NCBI RefSeq assembly: GCF_003667505.1
Contig: NZ_RCVJ01000179.1
Location: 1-42,491, forward strand
Source: Micromonospora sp. BL4
GTDB taxonomy: Bacteria > Actinomycetota > Actinomycetes > Mycobacteriales > Micromonosporaceae
Length of the DNA stretch: 42,491 nt
Reading direction: 5' to 3'
How positions within the stretch are numbered: position 1 is the stretch's first letter; the number at the start of each line of letters is the position of its first letter. Shown in pieces: positions 31,758 to 39,337 of this stretch. A program made the position numbers and the translations under genes. The notes under the pieces were generated by a model. It saw only the letters and a program-made list of their open reading frames with translations, was not told the origin of the DNA and did no database searches.

Positions 31758-34700
31758 TCATCGTTCTCCCCCGATCCGCAACTGCACCGCCGCCACCCGC
31801 TGCCGGATGCCGGTGGCGATGAACGCGCTGAAGGCGAGCGCCGCCAGCAGCAGACCGGCCGCGGTCAGGCCGATCGGCACCCAGGGCAGCACGAAGGTCG
31901 CCGCGGGCACCGGCCGGCCGGCGGCCGGGGTGAGGATGACCAGCGGTGCCATGGTGGCCCCCACCGCGGCGCCGAGCAGCAACCCCACCCCCACGCCGAT
32001 GCCGGCGAGGAAGGTCTGTTCGGCCAGCAGCGCCCGAGCCAGCAGCCGGGGCGTGGCGCCCAGGGTGTGCAGCACCGCGAACTCGCCCAGCCGGTGGCGG
32101 GCGGTGGCCCACACGTCGACCATGAGGCCGACCAGGGCGAGCAGCACCGCACCCAGCGCCGCGGCAAGCATGCCGGTACGCGATCCCCGCCAGTACGGGT
32201 CCTCGGCGGCCGACTCGATCACCGCCTCCCGGTCCAGCACGGTGACCCCGGGCAGTTCCCTGACCGCCCGGCCGGCGGCCGTCGCGTCGTCGGCGCCGAC
32301 CCACCACTCCGGCACCGATCGAACCGTGCCACCGGCGCGGATCATCGCATCGACCGCGGAGGGCAGGTCCAGGAGCACGCCCTCACCGGTGGTGCTGGGG
32401 ACGGACGTCAACTCCCCGACGAGCGAGACCTGCACCGTCGCTCCCGAGAGCGCCAGCGGGACGGTGTCGCCGATGCGCAGGCTCAACGCCTCGCGTACCC
32501 CGGGGGTCATCAGCACCGGGACCGGTGCGCTCTCCCCTCCCGGCACGATGGCGAACCGGGTCTGCGGTTGGTAGGCGAACTGGCCGCCCGGAATCAGCTC
32601 CACGTGCCGTTCGCCGGCGACCCCGTTGGCGCTCGGCTGCGCCGGCAGGGACGGCTCGCCGGACCTCCCCAGCACCCAGTCGCCGGTCAGCTCCGCCGGC
32701 CGGGTCGTGCCGTCCGCGCCGACCAGTGTCAAGCCATCGACCTCGAGCCGGTACGAGGTGCCGGCGGCCGGCCCACCGTCGGCCTCGAACCCGGCCAGCC
32801 GCAGCCGCGTCCCACCCACGTCCGGCAGGCGCACGGTGAAGGGCGTGGCCCGACCGTCGCTGGGAGCGTCGACCGCCGGCAGCCGGAAGGCGAGCCCGTT
32901 GGCACTGGTGAACAGCAGCGCCACCGCGATCCGGTGCGGCCGGACGGCCTTGCCAACCGGGGTGCGGACCGTGCCGGTGACCGCACGACTGTCCGCGGGT
33001 AGCTCGATTCCGCCGGGGCCGCCCCGGGCCTCGACCATCCGCCCATACTGCTTCGACATCGGTTCGTCGCTCAGCCGGTCGGCGAGCCGGACGACGCCCG
33101 CCGCGCTGGCGGAGTCGAGGCCCACGACCGTCACCGGCAGATCCTCGCGCCCGACCCGGATCTCGTCGCGCCACGCCGGCAACGCCCGGTCCACGCCCGG
33201 CAGGGCGGCGATCTGACCGGCCCGGGTCGGCGGGGCGGAACCGGCCCGCTCGGTCACCCGCAGGTCGGCGCCGACCGTGTGACCGGCCTGCTCGACCTGG
33301 GACCGCTCGCCAGTGCTGATCAGGGACCAGGCCAGGGTGCTCCCGCCGACGGCGAGGGCGAGCAGCAGCACCGGGCCGGCGTGTGGACGCCGACCGGCCT
33401 GCCACATGCCGAACATGGTGGCCGTCCAGGGGCGCCGGTCGACGAAACGCTCGGCGAAACGGGTGAGCGGCGGAAGCACCCGCAGCGCCAGCACGGCACC
33501 GGCCAGCACGCCGAGCGTCGGGGCGGCGACCAGCAGCGGGTCGAGCCCGAGCCGGCCGCCCGAGCCGGCCAGCGGGGAGGCGTACTGGCGCAGCTGCACC
33601 CAGGCGAGCACGGCGAGCGCCACCAGCACCAGGTCGACGCTGGCGCGCTGGACGCTCGCCGCCCGGTTCGGCCGGGACCGGGCGGCCATGTCGGCCACGT
33701 ACGTGCCGGCGCCGCGCAGCGTCGGAAGGACCATCGCCACCAGGCAGCCGGCAGCGGTGGCCGCGGCAGCCGCCCAGACCAGGGTGGTGTTACCGCCGGC
33801 GGTGGAGAGTTCCGCCGACCCGCCGGGCCGGACGAACCGTAACGCCTCCCCGGCGATCACCGGCCCCAGCAGGGCGGCCGGGGCCACCACCAGGGTGGCC
33901 TCGCGGGCGGCCAGGCCGGCCAGCTGCCGGCGAGCGGCGCCGCGGGCACGCAGCAGTGCCGTCTGCGGGCGGCGGTCCTCGTGCAGCAGAGCGGCGACCA
34001 GCACCAGCGCGTACCCGCCGAGCACCAGGATGAGCAGCAGCGGGGTGGCCAGCGCGGAGCGGCCCACCAGATCGGCTCGGGCGATCCGGTCCAGCAGCAG
34101 CTCCATCTTGGTCATCGCCTGCCCCGAGGAGCCCAGCTCGGCAGCCTCGGGGACCGCCGCGGCGGCAGCCGTGAGAGCCGTGCGTAGGGCGGGCAGGTCG
34201 GCCGTGTCGACGCCAGCGAGGTCCGGTTCGGCCAGCCAGGACGCCGACACCGAGCCCGGGAAGGTGGTCGCGAAGTCAGCCGGGTCGAGCGCGAACGGCC
34301 CGTACGAGGTGTTGGAGCCGACGCTGCCCGCTCCTACTCCGGGGGCCAGCAGCCAGTACGCGTCGGTCGGGTCACGGGGCCGCCAGATGCCGGCGACCAC
34401 CAGTTCGCTGCGCCGTTCGACGGACCGGTCGCGCACGGGGACACGTTCACCGACGCTCAGGCCCAGCTGGCCGGCGACCCGTTCGGGGAGGCTCACCTGG
34501 ATCGGGTTCGCCCCGGGCCGGGGCCACGCCCCGCTGGTCAGCTCCGCGTGCCCGGCCAGGTCGTCGAACGTGGCCACGTTCGCGAAGACGGGCTCGTCGT
34601 CGGTGCGGGGCACGGATCCGAGGTCGCCGGTCAGCTCCCGGCCGGTGCCGTACCGCGCTGCGCCGACGGTGACCGGGACGCCGGCGAGCCCGCCGGCGAA

Positions 34701-34943
34701 CCCGGCCCGGACGGCCTTGTCCCGGGCGGCGAAATCGGCGGCGTCGCGTCCACTGGAGCCGCTGACCAGCAGGCCGCGTTCCTCGGCCGGCGAGGCTGCC
34801 ACCAGGGCCCGCTGCCCGGCGTCCACCGCGCGGCGGTTGTAGTCGGAAAGGCCGGTGACCAACGCGACGGCGACCAGGGCGGCGATCACCGCGGCAACCA
34901 GCAGACCGCGCGCCTCGCGAGCCCGCCTCCACACCAACTTCAT
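31758..34943 (-). CDS. FtsX-like ABC transporter permease, large
   Basis: A 1061-residue permease, first gene of the exporter operon. Helix 1 is at about 12-32 (LLVAAVIAALVAVALVTGL). An extracytoplasmic domain of about 240 residues follows. Then come helices such as LLLILVLGGYALVLVAALLH and VLAGAVLALRVLPPL, a second exoplasmic domain (about 560-880) and a C-terminal FtsX core (MLAAALGAVLLALVGLMVDVWA, GIGVGVGLLLGAAVGATMAP, GLTAAGLLLAALAFSAFIATG). Two-domain permeases of this size are common in actinobacterial exporters. ATG 34943 is preceded by AGGGGAGG. Two direct repeats lie 72-88 bp upstream. A 17-codon open frame ends on the start codon (see findings). Confidence 0.9.
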   Translation of the reverse strand: MKLVWRRAREARGLLVAAVIAALVAVALVTGLSDYNRRAVDAGQRALVAASPAEERGLLVSGSSGRDAADFAARDKAVRAGFAGGLAGVPVTVGAARYGTGRELTGDLGSVPRTDDEPVFANVATFDDLAGHAELTSGAWPRPGANPIQVSLPERVAGQLGLSVGERVPVRDRSVERRSELVVAGIWRPRDPTDAYWLLAPGVGAGSVGSNTSYGPFALDPADFATTFPGSVSASWLAEPDLAGVDTADLPALRTALTAAAAAVPEAAELGSSGQAMTKMELLLDRIARADLVGRSALATPLLLILVLGGYALVLVAALLHEDRRPQTALLRARGAARRQLAGLAAREATLVVAPAALLGPVIAGEALRFVRPGGSAELSTAGGNTTLVWAAAAATAAGCLVAMVLPTLRGAGTYVADMAARSRPNRAASVQRASVDLVLVALAVLAWVQLRQYASPLAGSGGRLGLDPLLVAAPTLGVLAGAVLALRVLPPLTRFAERFVDRRPWTATMFGMWQAGRRPHAGPVLLLALAVGGSTLAWSLISTGERSQVEQAGHTVGADLRVTERAGSAPPTRAGQIAALPGVDRALPAWRDEIRVGREDLPVTVVGLDSASAAGVVRLADRLSDEPMSKQYGRMVEARGGPGGIELPADSRAVTGTVRTPVGKAVRPHRIAVALLFTSANGLAFRLPAVDAPSDGRATPFTVRLPDVGGTRLRLAGFEADGGPAAGTSYRLEVDGLTLVGADGTTRPAELTGDWVLGRSGEPSLPAQPSANGVAGERHVELIPGGQFAYQPQTRFAIVPGGESAPVPVLMTPGVREALSLRIGDTVPLALSGATVQVSLVGELTSVPSTTGEGVLLDLPSAVDAMIRAGGTVRSVPEWWVGADDATAAGRAVRELPGVTVLDREAVIESAAEDPYWRGSRTGMLAAALGAVLLALVGLMVDVWATARHRLGEFAVLHTLGATPRLLARALLAEQTFLAGIGVGVGLLLGAAVGATMAPLVILTPAAGRPVPAATFVLPWVPIGLTAAGLLLAALAFSAFIATGIRQRVAAVQLRIGGER

Positions 34944-35014
34944 CCGACGCCTCCCCTGGCCCCGGCGGGCCGACGACCATCAAGACAGGTCATCTACCGG
35001 GAAAGGTTCGCGCC

Positions 35015-35031
35015 CGTTACTTGATCGTTAC
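35015..35031 (-). promoter_or_regulatory. Direct repeats GTAACG-N5-GTAACG upstream of the exporter operon
   Basis: On the minus strand GTAACG occurs twice with an 11-bp period, the spacing of tandem response-regulator sites on one DNA face. They lie about 25 bp upstream of TAGATG (34988-34993), a possible -10 without a good -35, which would fit an activated promoter. No regulator gene is adjacent. Confidence 0.4.
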
Positions 35032-35071
35032 GCGGGGACACCGGTTCAGCTCGGTCGGATCGGGCCGGGCT

Positions 35072-35090
35072 GCGCGGCGCTGGGCCGCGC
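35072..35090 (-). terminator. Hairpin terminator after the DUF2975/XRE operon
   Basis: GCGCGGC (35072-35078) pairs with GCCGCGC (35084-35090) across a 5-nt loop, two bases beyond the stop codon of the last gene of the operon. No T-tract follows. It separates this operon from the exporter operon. Confidence 0.55.
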
Positions 35091-35092
35091 CG

Positions 35093-35257
35093 CTACCTGC
35101 CGCGTCGGGCGCTCCGGACGCCGAACGCGATCGCGCCGACGACGATCACGACGCCCAGGAGCTGGAGGCCCGGAGAGTCATCGGCCTCCCCGAGCACGAT
35201 GCCCGCGACACCGAGCGCGACGACGAGGATGACGGCGATCACGAGGACGTACTTCAC
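35093..35257 (-). CDS. Small membrane protein, third gene of the XRE operon
   Basis: A 54-residue protein with two hydrophobic segments, YVLVIAVILVVALGVAGIVLG (3-23) and LQLLGVVIVVGAIAFGV (about 32-48), joined by an acidic turn, and a basic tail RSARRGR. It is probably a two-helix membrane hairpin. GTG 35257 overlaps the stop of the XRE gene (GTGA) and has AGGAGG at good spacing, so it is genuinely expressed with that operon. Function unknown. Confidence 0.72.
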   Translation of the reverse strand: MKYVLVIAVILVVALGVAGIVLGEADDSPGLQLLGVVIVVGAIAFGVRSARRGR

Positions 35258-35469
35258 GGGGTTTCCTCCTCGACCCACTCGAGCAGATCGCCGGGCTGGC
35301 AGTCGAGCACCCGGCACATGGCCTCCAGCGTGCTGAAGCGGACAGCTTTGGCCCGGCCGTTCTTCAGGACGGCCACGTTCGCCGGCGTGAGGCCGACCCG
35401 TTCGGCGAACTCACCGACGCTCATCTTGCGTTTCGCCAGTTCGACGTCGATGCGGACGATGATCGGCAT
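35254..35469 (-). CDS. XRE-family HTH regulator (YozG/Cro-like)
   Basis: A 71-residue single-domain helix-turn-helix protein: IIVRIDVELAKRKMSVGEFAERVGLTPANVAVLKNGRAKAVRFSTLEAMCRVLDCQPGDLLEW in three blocks. The recognition region is VGLTPANVAVLKNGR, and the usual closing motif is C-x2-L-x-C-x-P-x-D-L-L. Such small regulators are usually paired with DUF2975 membrane proteins, as here. Its ATG overlaps the DUF2975 stop (TGATG). It is the natural binder of the inverted repeat over the operon promoter and so likely an autoregulator. Motifs are clear; the signal it answers to is unknown. Confidence 0.92.
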   Translation of the reverse strand: MPIIVRIDVELAKRKMSVGEFAERVGLTPANVAVLKNGRAKAVRFSTLEAMCRVLDCQPGDLLEWVEEETP

Positions 35470-35948
35470 CAGATCACCGCCTCCATGTCGGTACGCAGGG
35501 CGGTGGCCTGCCGCAGCAGTGCGCGCATCACCACCATCAGCAGCCCCAGCACCGTGACGCCCGTCGTCATGAGGAACAGCAGGAGTGGCAGTCCCGGGTC
35601 AGCCGCGTTGAACCCGACGTACAGGAAGACGCCCACGAGCACGACCCACGCAGCGGCGACGGCCCAGACGATGGCGTCCACCCACTTGAGGGCCCCCTCC
35701 GTGAAGATGCGGTCGTTCTCGACCAGGCTGAGCAGCTTCCACGTGGCCACGATGACCACCTGGACGCACAGCACCCAGAACACCGTCACGGCGGTCGCCG
35801 GCCACCTGAGGTAGGCGAAGTCCGGCGACTCCTTCGCCATGTGGGCGAACTGCCCGGGCAGCGAGAAGGTCTGGAACATGACCAGGACCCCGAACAGCAC
35901 CACGAGGAAGACTCTGAGCGGAAACACCGCTCGATGCTCTACGACCAT
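35469..35948 (-). CDS. DUF2975 membrane protein
   Basis: A 159-residue integral membrane protein with four helices: about 11-28 (VFLVVLFGVLVMFQTFSL), 50-70 (AVTVFWVLCVQVVIVATWKLL), 90-112 (AIVWAVAAAWVVLVGVFLYVGF) and 120-143 (LLLFLMTTGVTVLGLLMVVM). The loop LVENDRIFTEGALKWVD, with its D-x-I-F, is typical of DUF2975. The C-terminal segment (RALLRQATALRTDMEAVI) is cytoplasmic. The family almost always sits next to a small XRE regulator. The ATG at 35948 lies six bases after a -10-like hexamer and has no Shine-Dalgarno, consistent with a leaderless mRNA. Confidence 0.88.
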   Translation of the reverse strand: MVVEHRAVFPLRVFLVVLFGVLVMFQTFSLPGQFAHMAKESPDFAYLRWPATAVTVFWVLCVQVVIVATWKLLSLVENDRIFTEGALKWVDAIVWAVAAAWVVLVGVFLYVGFNAADPGLPLLLFLMTTGVTVLGLLMVVMRALLRQATALRTDMEAVI

Positions 35949-35954
35949 GCATCG

Positions 35955-35988
35955 ATCTTCGCTCGGTACCTATCGAAAGTCAATAGGT
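35955..35988 (-). promoter_or_regulatory. Leaderless promoter with overlapping operator for the DUF2975/XRE operon
   Basis: On the minus strand TTGACT (35978-35983), a 17-bp spacer and GAAGAT (35955-35960) form a -35/-10 pair. Six bases later is the ATG (35948), which would make the A of ATG the first transcribed base. The inverted repeat ACCTAT-N9-ATAGGT (35968-35988) covers the -35 and spacer, where an XRE dimer would repress. Confidence 0.6.
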
Positions 35989-36018
35989 TCGGGAAAATGT
36001 TGCCGCTCGCGACGACAA

Positions 36019-36052
36019 CGGGCGCCGAGGATCCGCTGATCCTCGGCGCCCG
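36019..36052 (-). terminator. Strong hairpin terminator of the sigma/CU044_5270 operon
   Basis: A perfect 15-bp stem (36019-36033 with 36038-36052) closes a 4-nt loop, 30 bases beyond the stop of the CU044_5270-like gene. It lies in the gap between this operon and the DUF2975 promoter and could insulate the two. Confidence 0.85.
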
Positions 36053-36081
36053 GCCGAAAGCCGCTCGACGGCCTGGAGCGG

Positions 36082-37170
36082 TCACTCGCAGCCCAGGGCC
36101 TCCCGGTACCCGGCGGGCCGCTTCCCGGCGGCAACCTCGTCGGCGGTCTCCCAGAACACCTCCGGCCAGTCGCCCTCGTCGTTCATCTGGTGCAGCACCT
36201 TCCACGTGTGGCTGCTGCGCAGAGCGTCGACGGCCCGCTTCGCCGCGGCGTCGTCGCCGGCCTGCTTCGCGCGCAGCCACTCGGCGATCCACCCACAGCC
36301 AACGCGACTGGTCACCTTGGCGCCGAACTGGTAGGCGTCGTTGACGCCCAGGTCGCCCAGCGCCGCGGCGTCGAAGCCCGGAGGGAGCGGCACACCCGCG
36401 AGGATCTTGGCCGCCTGCTCGTCCACCCGCCCCGGCGTCACGATCTCCGCCGGAAGGGCGGCCAGCCAGGTACGGGCGTCGACGCGGACCACGTCGGCCA
36501 GAACCCGGTCGAATTCGTTCCGCGTCAAGGCGCCCCCGGTACGGAGCTCGACGAAGGAACCGTCGCGGGGCTTCAGCATGACTGCGAAGTCGCTCGCGCT
36601 GTACCGGAACAGGTCGCCCGGCCAGCCGTCGACCTTGACCGGCTCCGGCTCGCTGACGTGGAGCCGATCCCTGTGGTAGCCGTCGTACTGGCCGGCGGGG
36701 TACCAGTTCATCGCCAACTGCACCTCGCCGTTGCGGAAGGCGATGGTGCCCTCCTTCTCGGCGAACCCGTAGACGGTGGTCGCCTTCCAGCCAGGCTGGT
36801 CGATCAACAGGCGCGGGCTCTCCTCGGCCGCCTTGAGGACCATCGCCGAGTAGGAGGTTGCTGTCGTCGCCTCGGAGGTGGGACCGACCTGCGGGGACGC
36901 TTCGGGGCCGGCGGGCGAATCCGCATTCATGATCGAGACAGCGAAGACGACGGCGAGAACGACCGCCGCGGCGCTGGCGCTGACGAGACCGCTCAGCACC
37001 GTACGGCGCTGGCGGGACCGTACGGCCGGTGGTTCGGCCGCGGGTTCGAGGGTCGGCGTGGACATGATCTCCTCCAGGAGGTGCTGTGCGGCCGCGTCGA
37101 GGTGGGTGATGACATCGGGTCGGTGCGGGTCGGCGTCTCGGACCATCCGGTCGAGGTGCTCGTCGGTCAT
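36082..37170 (-). CDS. CU044_5270-like membrane protein, probable anti-sigma partner
   Basis: A 362-residue protein whose ATG overlaps the stop of the ECF sigma gene (ATGA). The N-terminal 50 residues (DEHLDRMVRDADPHRPDVI, LDAAAQHLLEEIMS) match the start of CU044_5270 family proteins. One membrane helix follows at about 60-82 (VLSGLVSASAAAVVLAVVFAVSIM), then an extracytoplasmic domain of about 270 residues. That domain contains LLIDQPGWKATTVYGFAEKEG, WPGDLFRYSASDFAVMLKPRDGSFVEL, and a C-terminal WKVLHQMNDEGDWPEVFW with two Cys (GCGW, LGCE). It has no zinc-finger motif, so anti-sigma action through the N-terminal helices is inferred from position only. Family function is not established. Confidence 0.85.
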   Translation of the reverse strand: MTDEHLDRMVRDADPHRPDVITHLDAAAQHLLEEIMSTPTLEPAAEPPAVRSRQRRTVLSGLVSASAAAVVLAVVFAVSIMNADSPAGPEASPQVGPTSEATTATSYSAMVLKAAEESPRLLIDQPGWKATTVYGFAEKEGTIAFRNGEVQLAMNWYPAGQYDGYHRDRLHVSEPEPVKVDGWPGDLFRYSASDFAVMLKPRDGSFVELRTGGALTRNEFDRVLADVVRVDARTWLAALPAEIVTPGRVDEQAAKILAGVPLPPGFDAAALGDLGVNDAYQFGAKVTSRVGCGWIAEWLRAKQAGDDAAAKRAVDALRSSHTWKVLHQMNDEGDWPEVFWETADEVAAGKRPAGYREALGCE

Positions 37171-37733
37171 CTGCCCTCCTCTGACGCTCGTACGGCCATG
37201 ACGTCGAGTACATGTCCGGGTGGCCCGAGATCGTCACCGACGAGTTCGCGCAACCGGGCCCGGGCCCGCGAAAGCCGGGTACGGACCGCGGCCGGGCTCA
37301 CGCCCAGGACCGTGGCGACCTCGCGCGGCTCCAGGCCCTCCCAGAAGGTCAGCATCAACACCTCCCGGTCGACCTCGCCCAGCCGGGCCAGCGCGGCCCG
37401 GACCGCGAGCCGTTCGGGCACCTCACTGCCCGGGTCGACCGTGACGGCCGCCCTGATCCGTTGCCGTAATCGTTCACCCAGTCGTCCCCGGCGCATGCCG
37501 CCGCGGTGGTGGTTGGCCAGCACCCGCCGGGCCACGCCGTGCAGCCAGAGCCGGACCTCGGCCTCGGCCGGCATCTCCCGGCTGCGCCGCCAGGCGACGA
37601 GGAAGGTCTCGGCGACCACGTCGGCCGCGTCCTCGGGCTGCTCGACGCGCCGCATGGCGTACGCCAGCAGCGGCTCGAAGTTGGCCGCGTAGACGCGTCG
37701 GAAGCGGTCCTCGTGCTCGGTCCCGAAGCTCAC
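37167..37733 (-). CDS. ECF RNA polymerase sigma factor
   Basis: A 188-residue sigma-70 ECF factor. Region 2 (about 10-80) has FRRVYAANFEPLLAYAMRRV, DAADVVAETFLVAWRR and VRLWLHGVARRVLANHHR. Region 4 (about 110-165) has LARLGEVDREVLMLTFWEGL and the helix-turn-helix REVATVLGVSPAAVRTRLSRARARLREL. GTG 37733 has GAGG nearby. The stop overlaps the CU044_5270-like gene, a pairing often seen in actinobacteria. Its regulon is not evident from the window. Confidence 0.94.
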   Translation of the reverse strand: MSFGTEHEDRFRRVYAANFEPLLAYAMRRVEQPEDAADVVAETFLVAWRRSREMPAEAEVRLWLHGVARRVLANHHRGGMRRGRLGERLRQRIRAAVTVDPGSEVPERLAVRAALARLGEVDREVLMLTFWEGLEPREVATVLGVSPAAVRTRLSRARARLRELVGDDLGPPGHVLDVMAVRASEEGR

Positions 37734-37781
37734 GTCTACCTCATGTCCGGTCGAGCGCCGGTCGTGACGGGCGCGAGCCAG

Positions 37782-37798
37782 AAAAAGGCGCGACGCCT
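37782..37798 (-). terminator. Short hairpin with T-run after the LigD-type polymerase gene
   Basis: On the minus strand AGGCG-TCG-CGCCT followed by five T lies directly after the polymerase stop (37800). The stem is only 5 bp, but T-runs are rare here, so an intrinsic terminator is likely. It lies 49 bp before the start of the ECF sigma gene. Confidence 0.5.
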
Positions 37799-37799
37799 G

Positions 37800-38834
37800 T
37801 CAGGCGGAGCCGTCGGGGGCGCGCTTGGCGCGGCTCGGCTGCACCCGCTTGGGCTCGCCGGGCATCTTCGGGTGGTCCGGTGGGTACGGCAGGTCGCCCT
37901 GGCCGGCCGCGGCGTCCCGCTCGGCCCACTCCAGGAGCGGAGTGATGTCCCACGGGATGTCGTCGATGCCGGCGTGCGGGTCGCCCCGTTCCGTCAGCCG
38001 AGCGGGGACGGTGCGCAGGTCGAAGTCGTCCGGGTCGACGTCGGGCAGCTCGTCCCAGGTGACCGGGGTGGAGACGGTGGCCCGCGCGTTGGCGCGCAAC
38101 GAGTACGCGCAGGCGATCGTGCGGTCCCGGGCCATCTGGTTGTAGTCGACGAAGACCCGGCTGCCCCGCTCCTCCTTCCACCAGGCGGTGGTGACCAGCT
38201 CGGGGCAGCGGCGCTCCACCTCCCGGGCGAGCGCGATGGTTGCCCGGCGCACCTCGGTGAACGTCCAGCGTGGGGCGATGCGCAGGTAGACGTGCACGCC
38301 CCGGCCGCCGGAGGTCTTCGGCCAGCCGGTGGCGCCCAGCTCGTCGAGCACCGCGCGGACCTCCCCGGCGGCGCGCGCCGCGTCGGCGAAGTCGGTGCCG
38401 GGCTGCGGGTCCAGGTCGATGCGCAGCTCGTCGGGGCGGTCCACGTCGGCGGCGCGCACCGGCCACGGGTGGAACACGATCGTGCCCATCTGTGCGGCCC
38501 AGGCCACGTGGGCCAGGTCGGCCGGGCAGAGCTCCGCCGCGCTCCGGCCGCTCGGGAAGGTGATCTCCGCGGTCGTCACCCAGGGCGGCACGCCCCGCGT
38601 CGGCACCCGCTTCTGGAAGAACATCTCGCCTTCGACGCCCTCGGGGAAGCGTTGCAGCGTGGTGGGCCGGTCCCGCAGGGCGCGCATGATCCCGTCGCCG
38701 ACCGCCAGGTAGTAGTGGAAGACGTCCGCCTTGGTGAAGCCCCGCTCCGGGAAGATCACCCGGTCGGGACTGCTCAGCCGTACGGTGTGCCCGGCCACCT
38801 CGACCTCGGCGACCGCTGCCTTGGTGCCACCCAT
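37800..38834 (-). CDS. LigD-type DNA polymerase/primase (PolDom, archaeo-eukaryotic primase fold)
   Basis: A 344-residue stand-alone polymerase domain of the LigD family, which fills gaps or adds ribonucleotides at broken ends in bacterial end joining. Motifs: FPERGFTKADVFHYYLAV near 30-46, MFFQKRVPTRGVPPWV, the catalytic acidic pair in ELRIDLDPQPGTDF, KTSGGRGVHVYLRI (nucleotide-binding His), RVFVDYNQMARDRTIACAYSLRANARATVSTPV (third acidic residue D) and WDELPDVDPDDFDL. No ligase or phosphoesterase domain is attached. ATG 38834 is divergent from msrB with only 47 bp between them. It may act with LigC (23432-24547). Confidence 0.93.
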   Translation of the reverse strand: MGGTKAAVAEVEVAGHTVRLSSPDRVIFPERGFTKADVFHYYLAVGDGIMRALRDRPTTLQRFPEGVEGEMFFQKRVPTRGVPPWVTTAEITFPSGRSAAELCPADLAHVAWAAQMGTIVFHPWPVRAADVDRPDELRIDLDPQPGTDFADAARAAGEVRAVLDELGATGWPKTSGGRGVHVYLRIAPRWTFTEVRRATIALAREVERRCPELVTTAWWKEERGSRVFVDYNQMARDRTIACAYSLRANARATVSTPVTWDELPDVDPDDFDLRTVPARLTERGDPHAGIDDIPWDITPLLEWAERDAAAGQGDLPYPPDHPKMPGEPKRVQPSRAKRAPDGSA

Positions 38835-38881
38835 CCCGCGACCTTATGCCACGCCCCCGACGTTCGACGTACCGTTGGGGC

Positions 38882-39286
38882 GTGAGTCTTGACGACAACG
38901 AACTGCCCCAGACCGAGGACGAGTGGCGGGTCCGGTTGACCCCCGAGGAGTTCCACGTACTGCGGGAGGCCGGCACCGAACGCCCGTGGACCGGTGAGTA
39001 CGTGGACACCAAGACCGCTGGCGTCTACAACTGCCGCGCCTGCGGGCTGGAACTCTTCTCCAGCGACACGAAGTTCGACTCGCACTGCGGGTGGCCGAGC
39101 TTCGACGACGCCATCCCGGGCCGGGTCAAGGAAATCGAGGACCGCAGCCTCGGCATGGCCCGCGTGGAGATCCGCTGCGCCCGCTGCAACAGCCACCTCG
39201 GGCACGTCTTCCACGGCGAGGGCTTCACCCCGAAGGACACCCGGCACTGCGTCAACTCGGTCTCCATCCGGCTGGAACCCCGCTGA
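38882..39286 (+). CDS. msrB: Peptide-methionine (R)-S-oxide reductase
   Basis: A 134-residue MsrB, which repairs R-methionine sulfoxide in proteins using thioredoxin. Zinc is held by two C-x2-C pairs, YNCRACG and CARCNSHLGHVF. The substrate site has FDSHCGWPSFDDAI. The catalytic Cys lies in RHCVNSVSIRL near the C-terminus. The open N-terminus begins at GTG 38882 (VSLDDNELPQTEDEWR), the usual position; an upstream ATG at 38846 would add 12 Arg-rich residues and overlap the likely divergent promoter. Identification is certain. Confidence 0.96.
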   Translation: MSLDDNELPQTEDEWRVRLTPEEFHVLREAGTERPWTGEYVDTKTAGVYNCRACGLELFSSDTKFDSHCGWPSFDDAIPGRVKEIEDRSLGMARVEIRCARCNSHLGHVFHGEGFTPKDTRHCVNSVSIRLEPR

Positions 39287-39298
39287 CCTGAGCGGCCA

Positions 39299-39337
39299 CC
39301 GCGCGGCGGACGGCGTACCCCGCTCACCGCCGCGCGG
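39299..39337. terminator. Hairpin between convergent msrB and DUF305 genes
   Basis: CCGCGCGGCGG (39299-39309) pairs perfectly with CCGCCGCGCGG (39327-39337) across a 17-nt loop. The right arm lies in the last codons of the DUF305 gene. It probably serves both converging transcripts. Confidence 0.5.
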
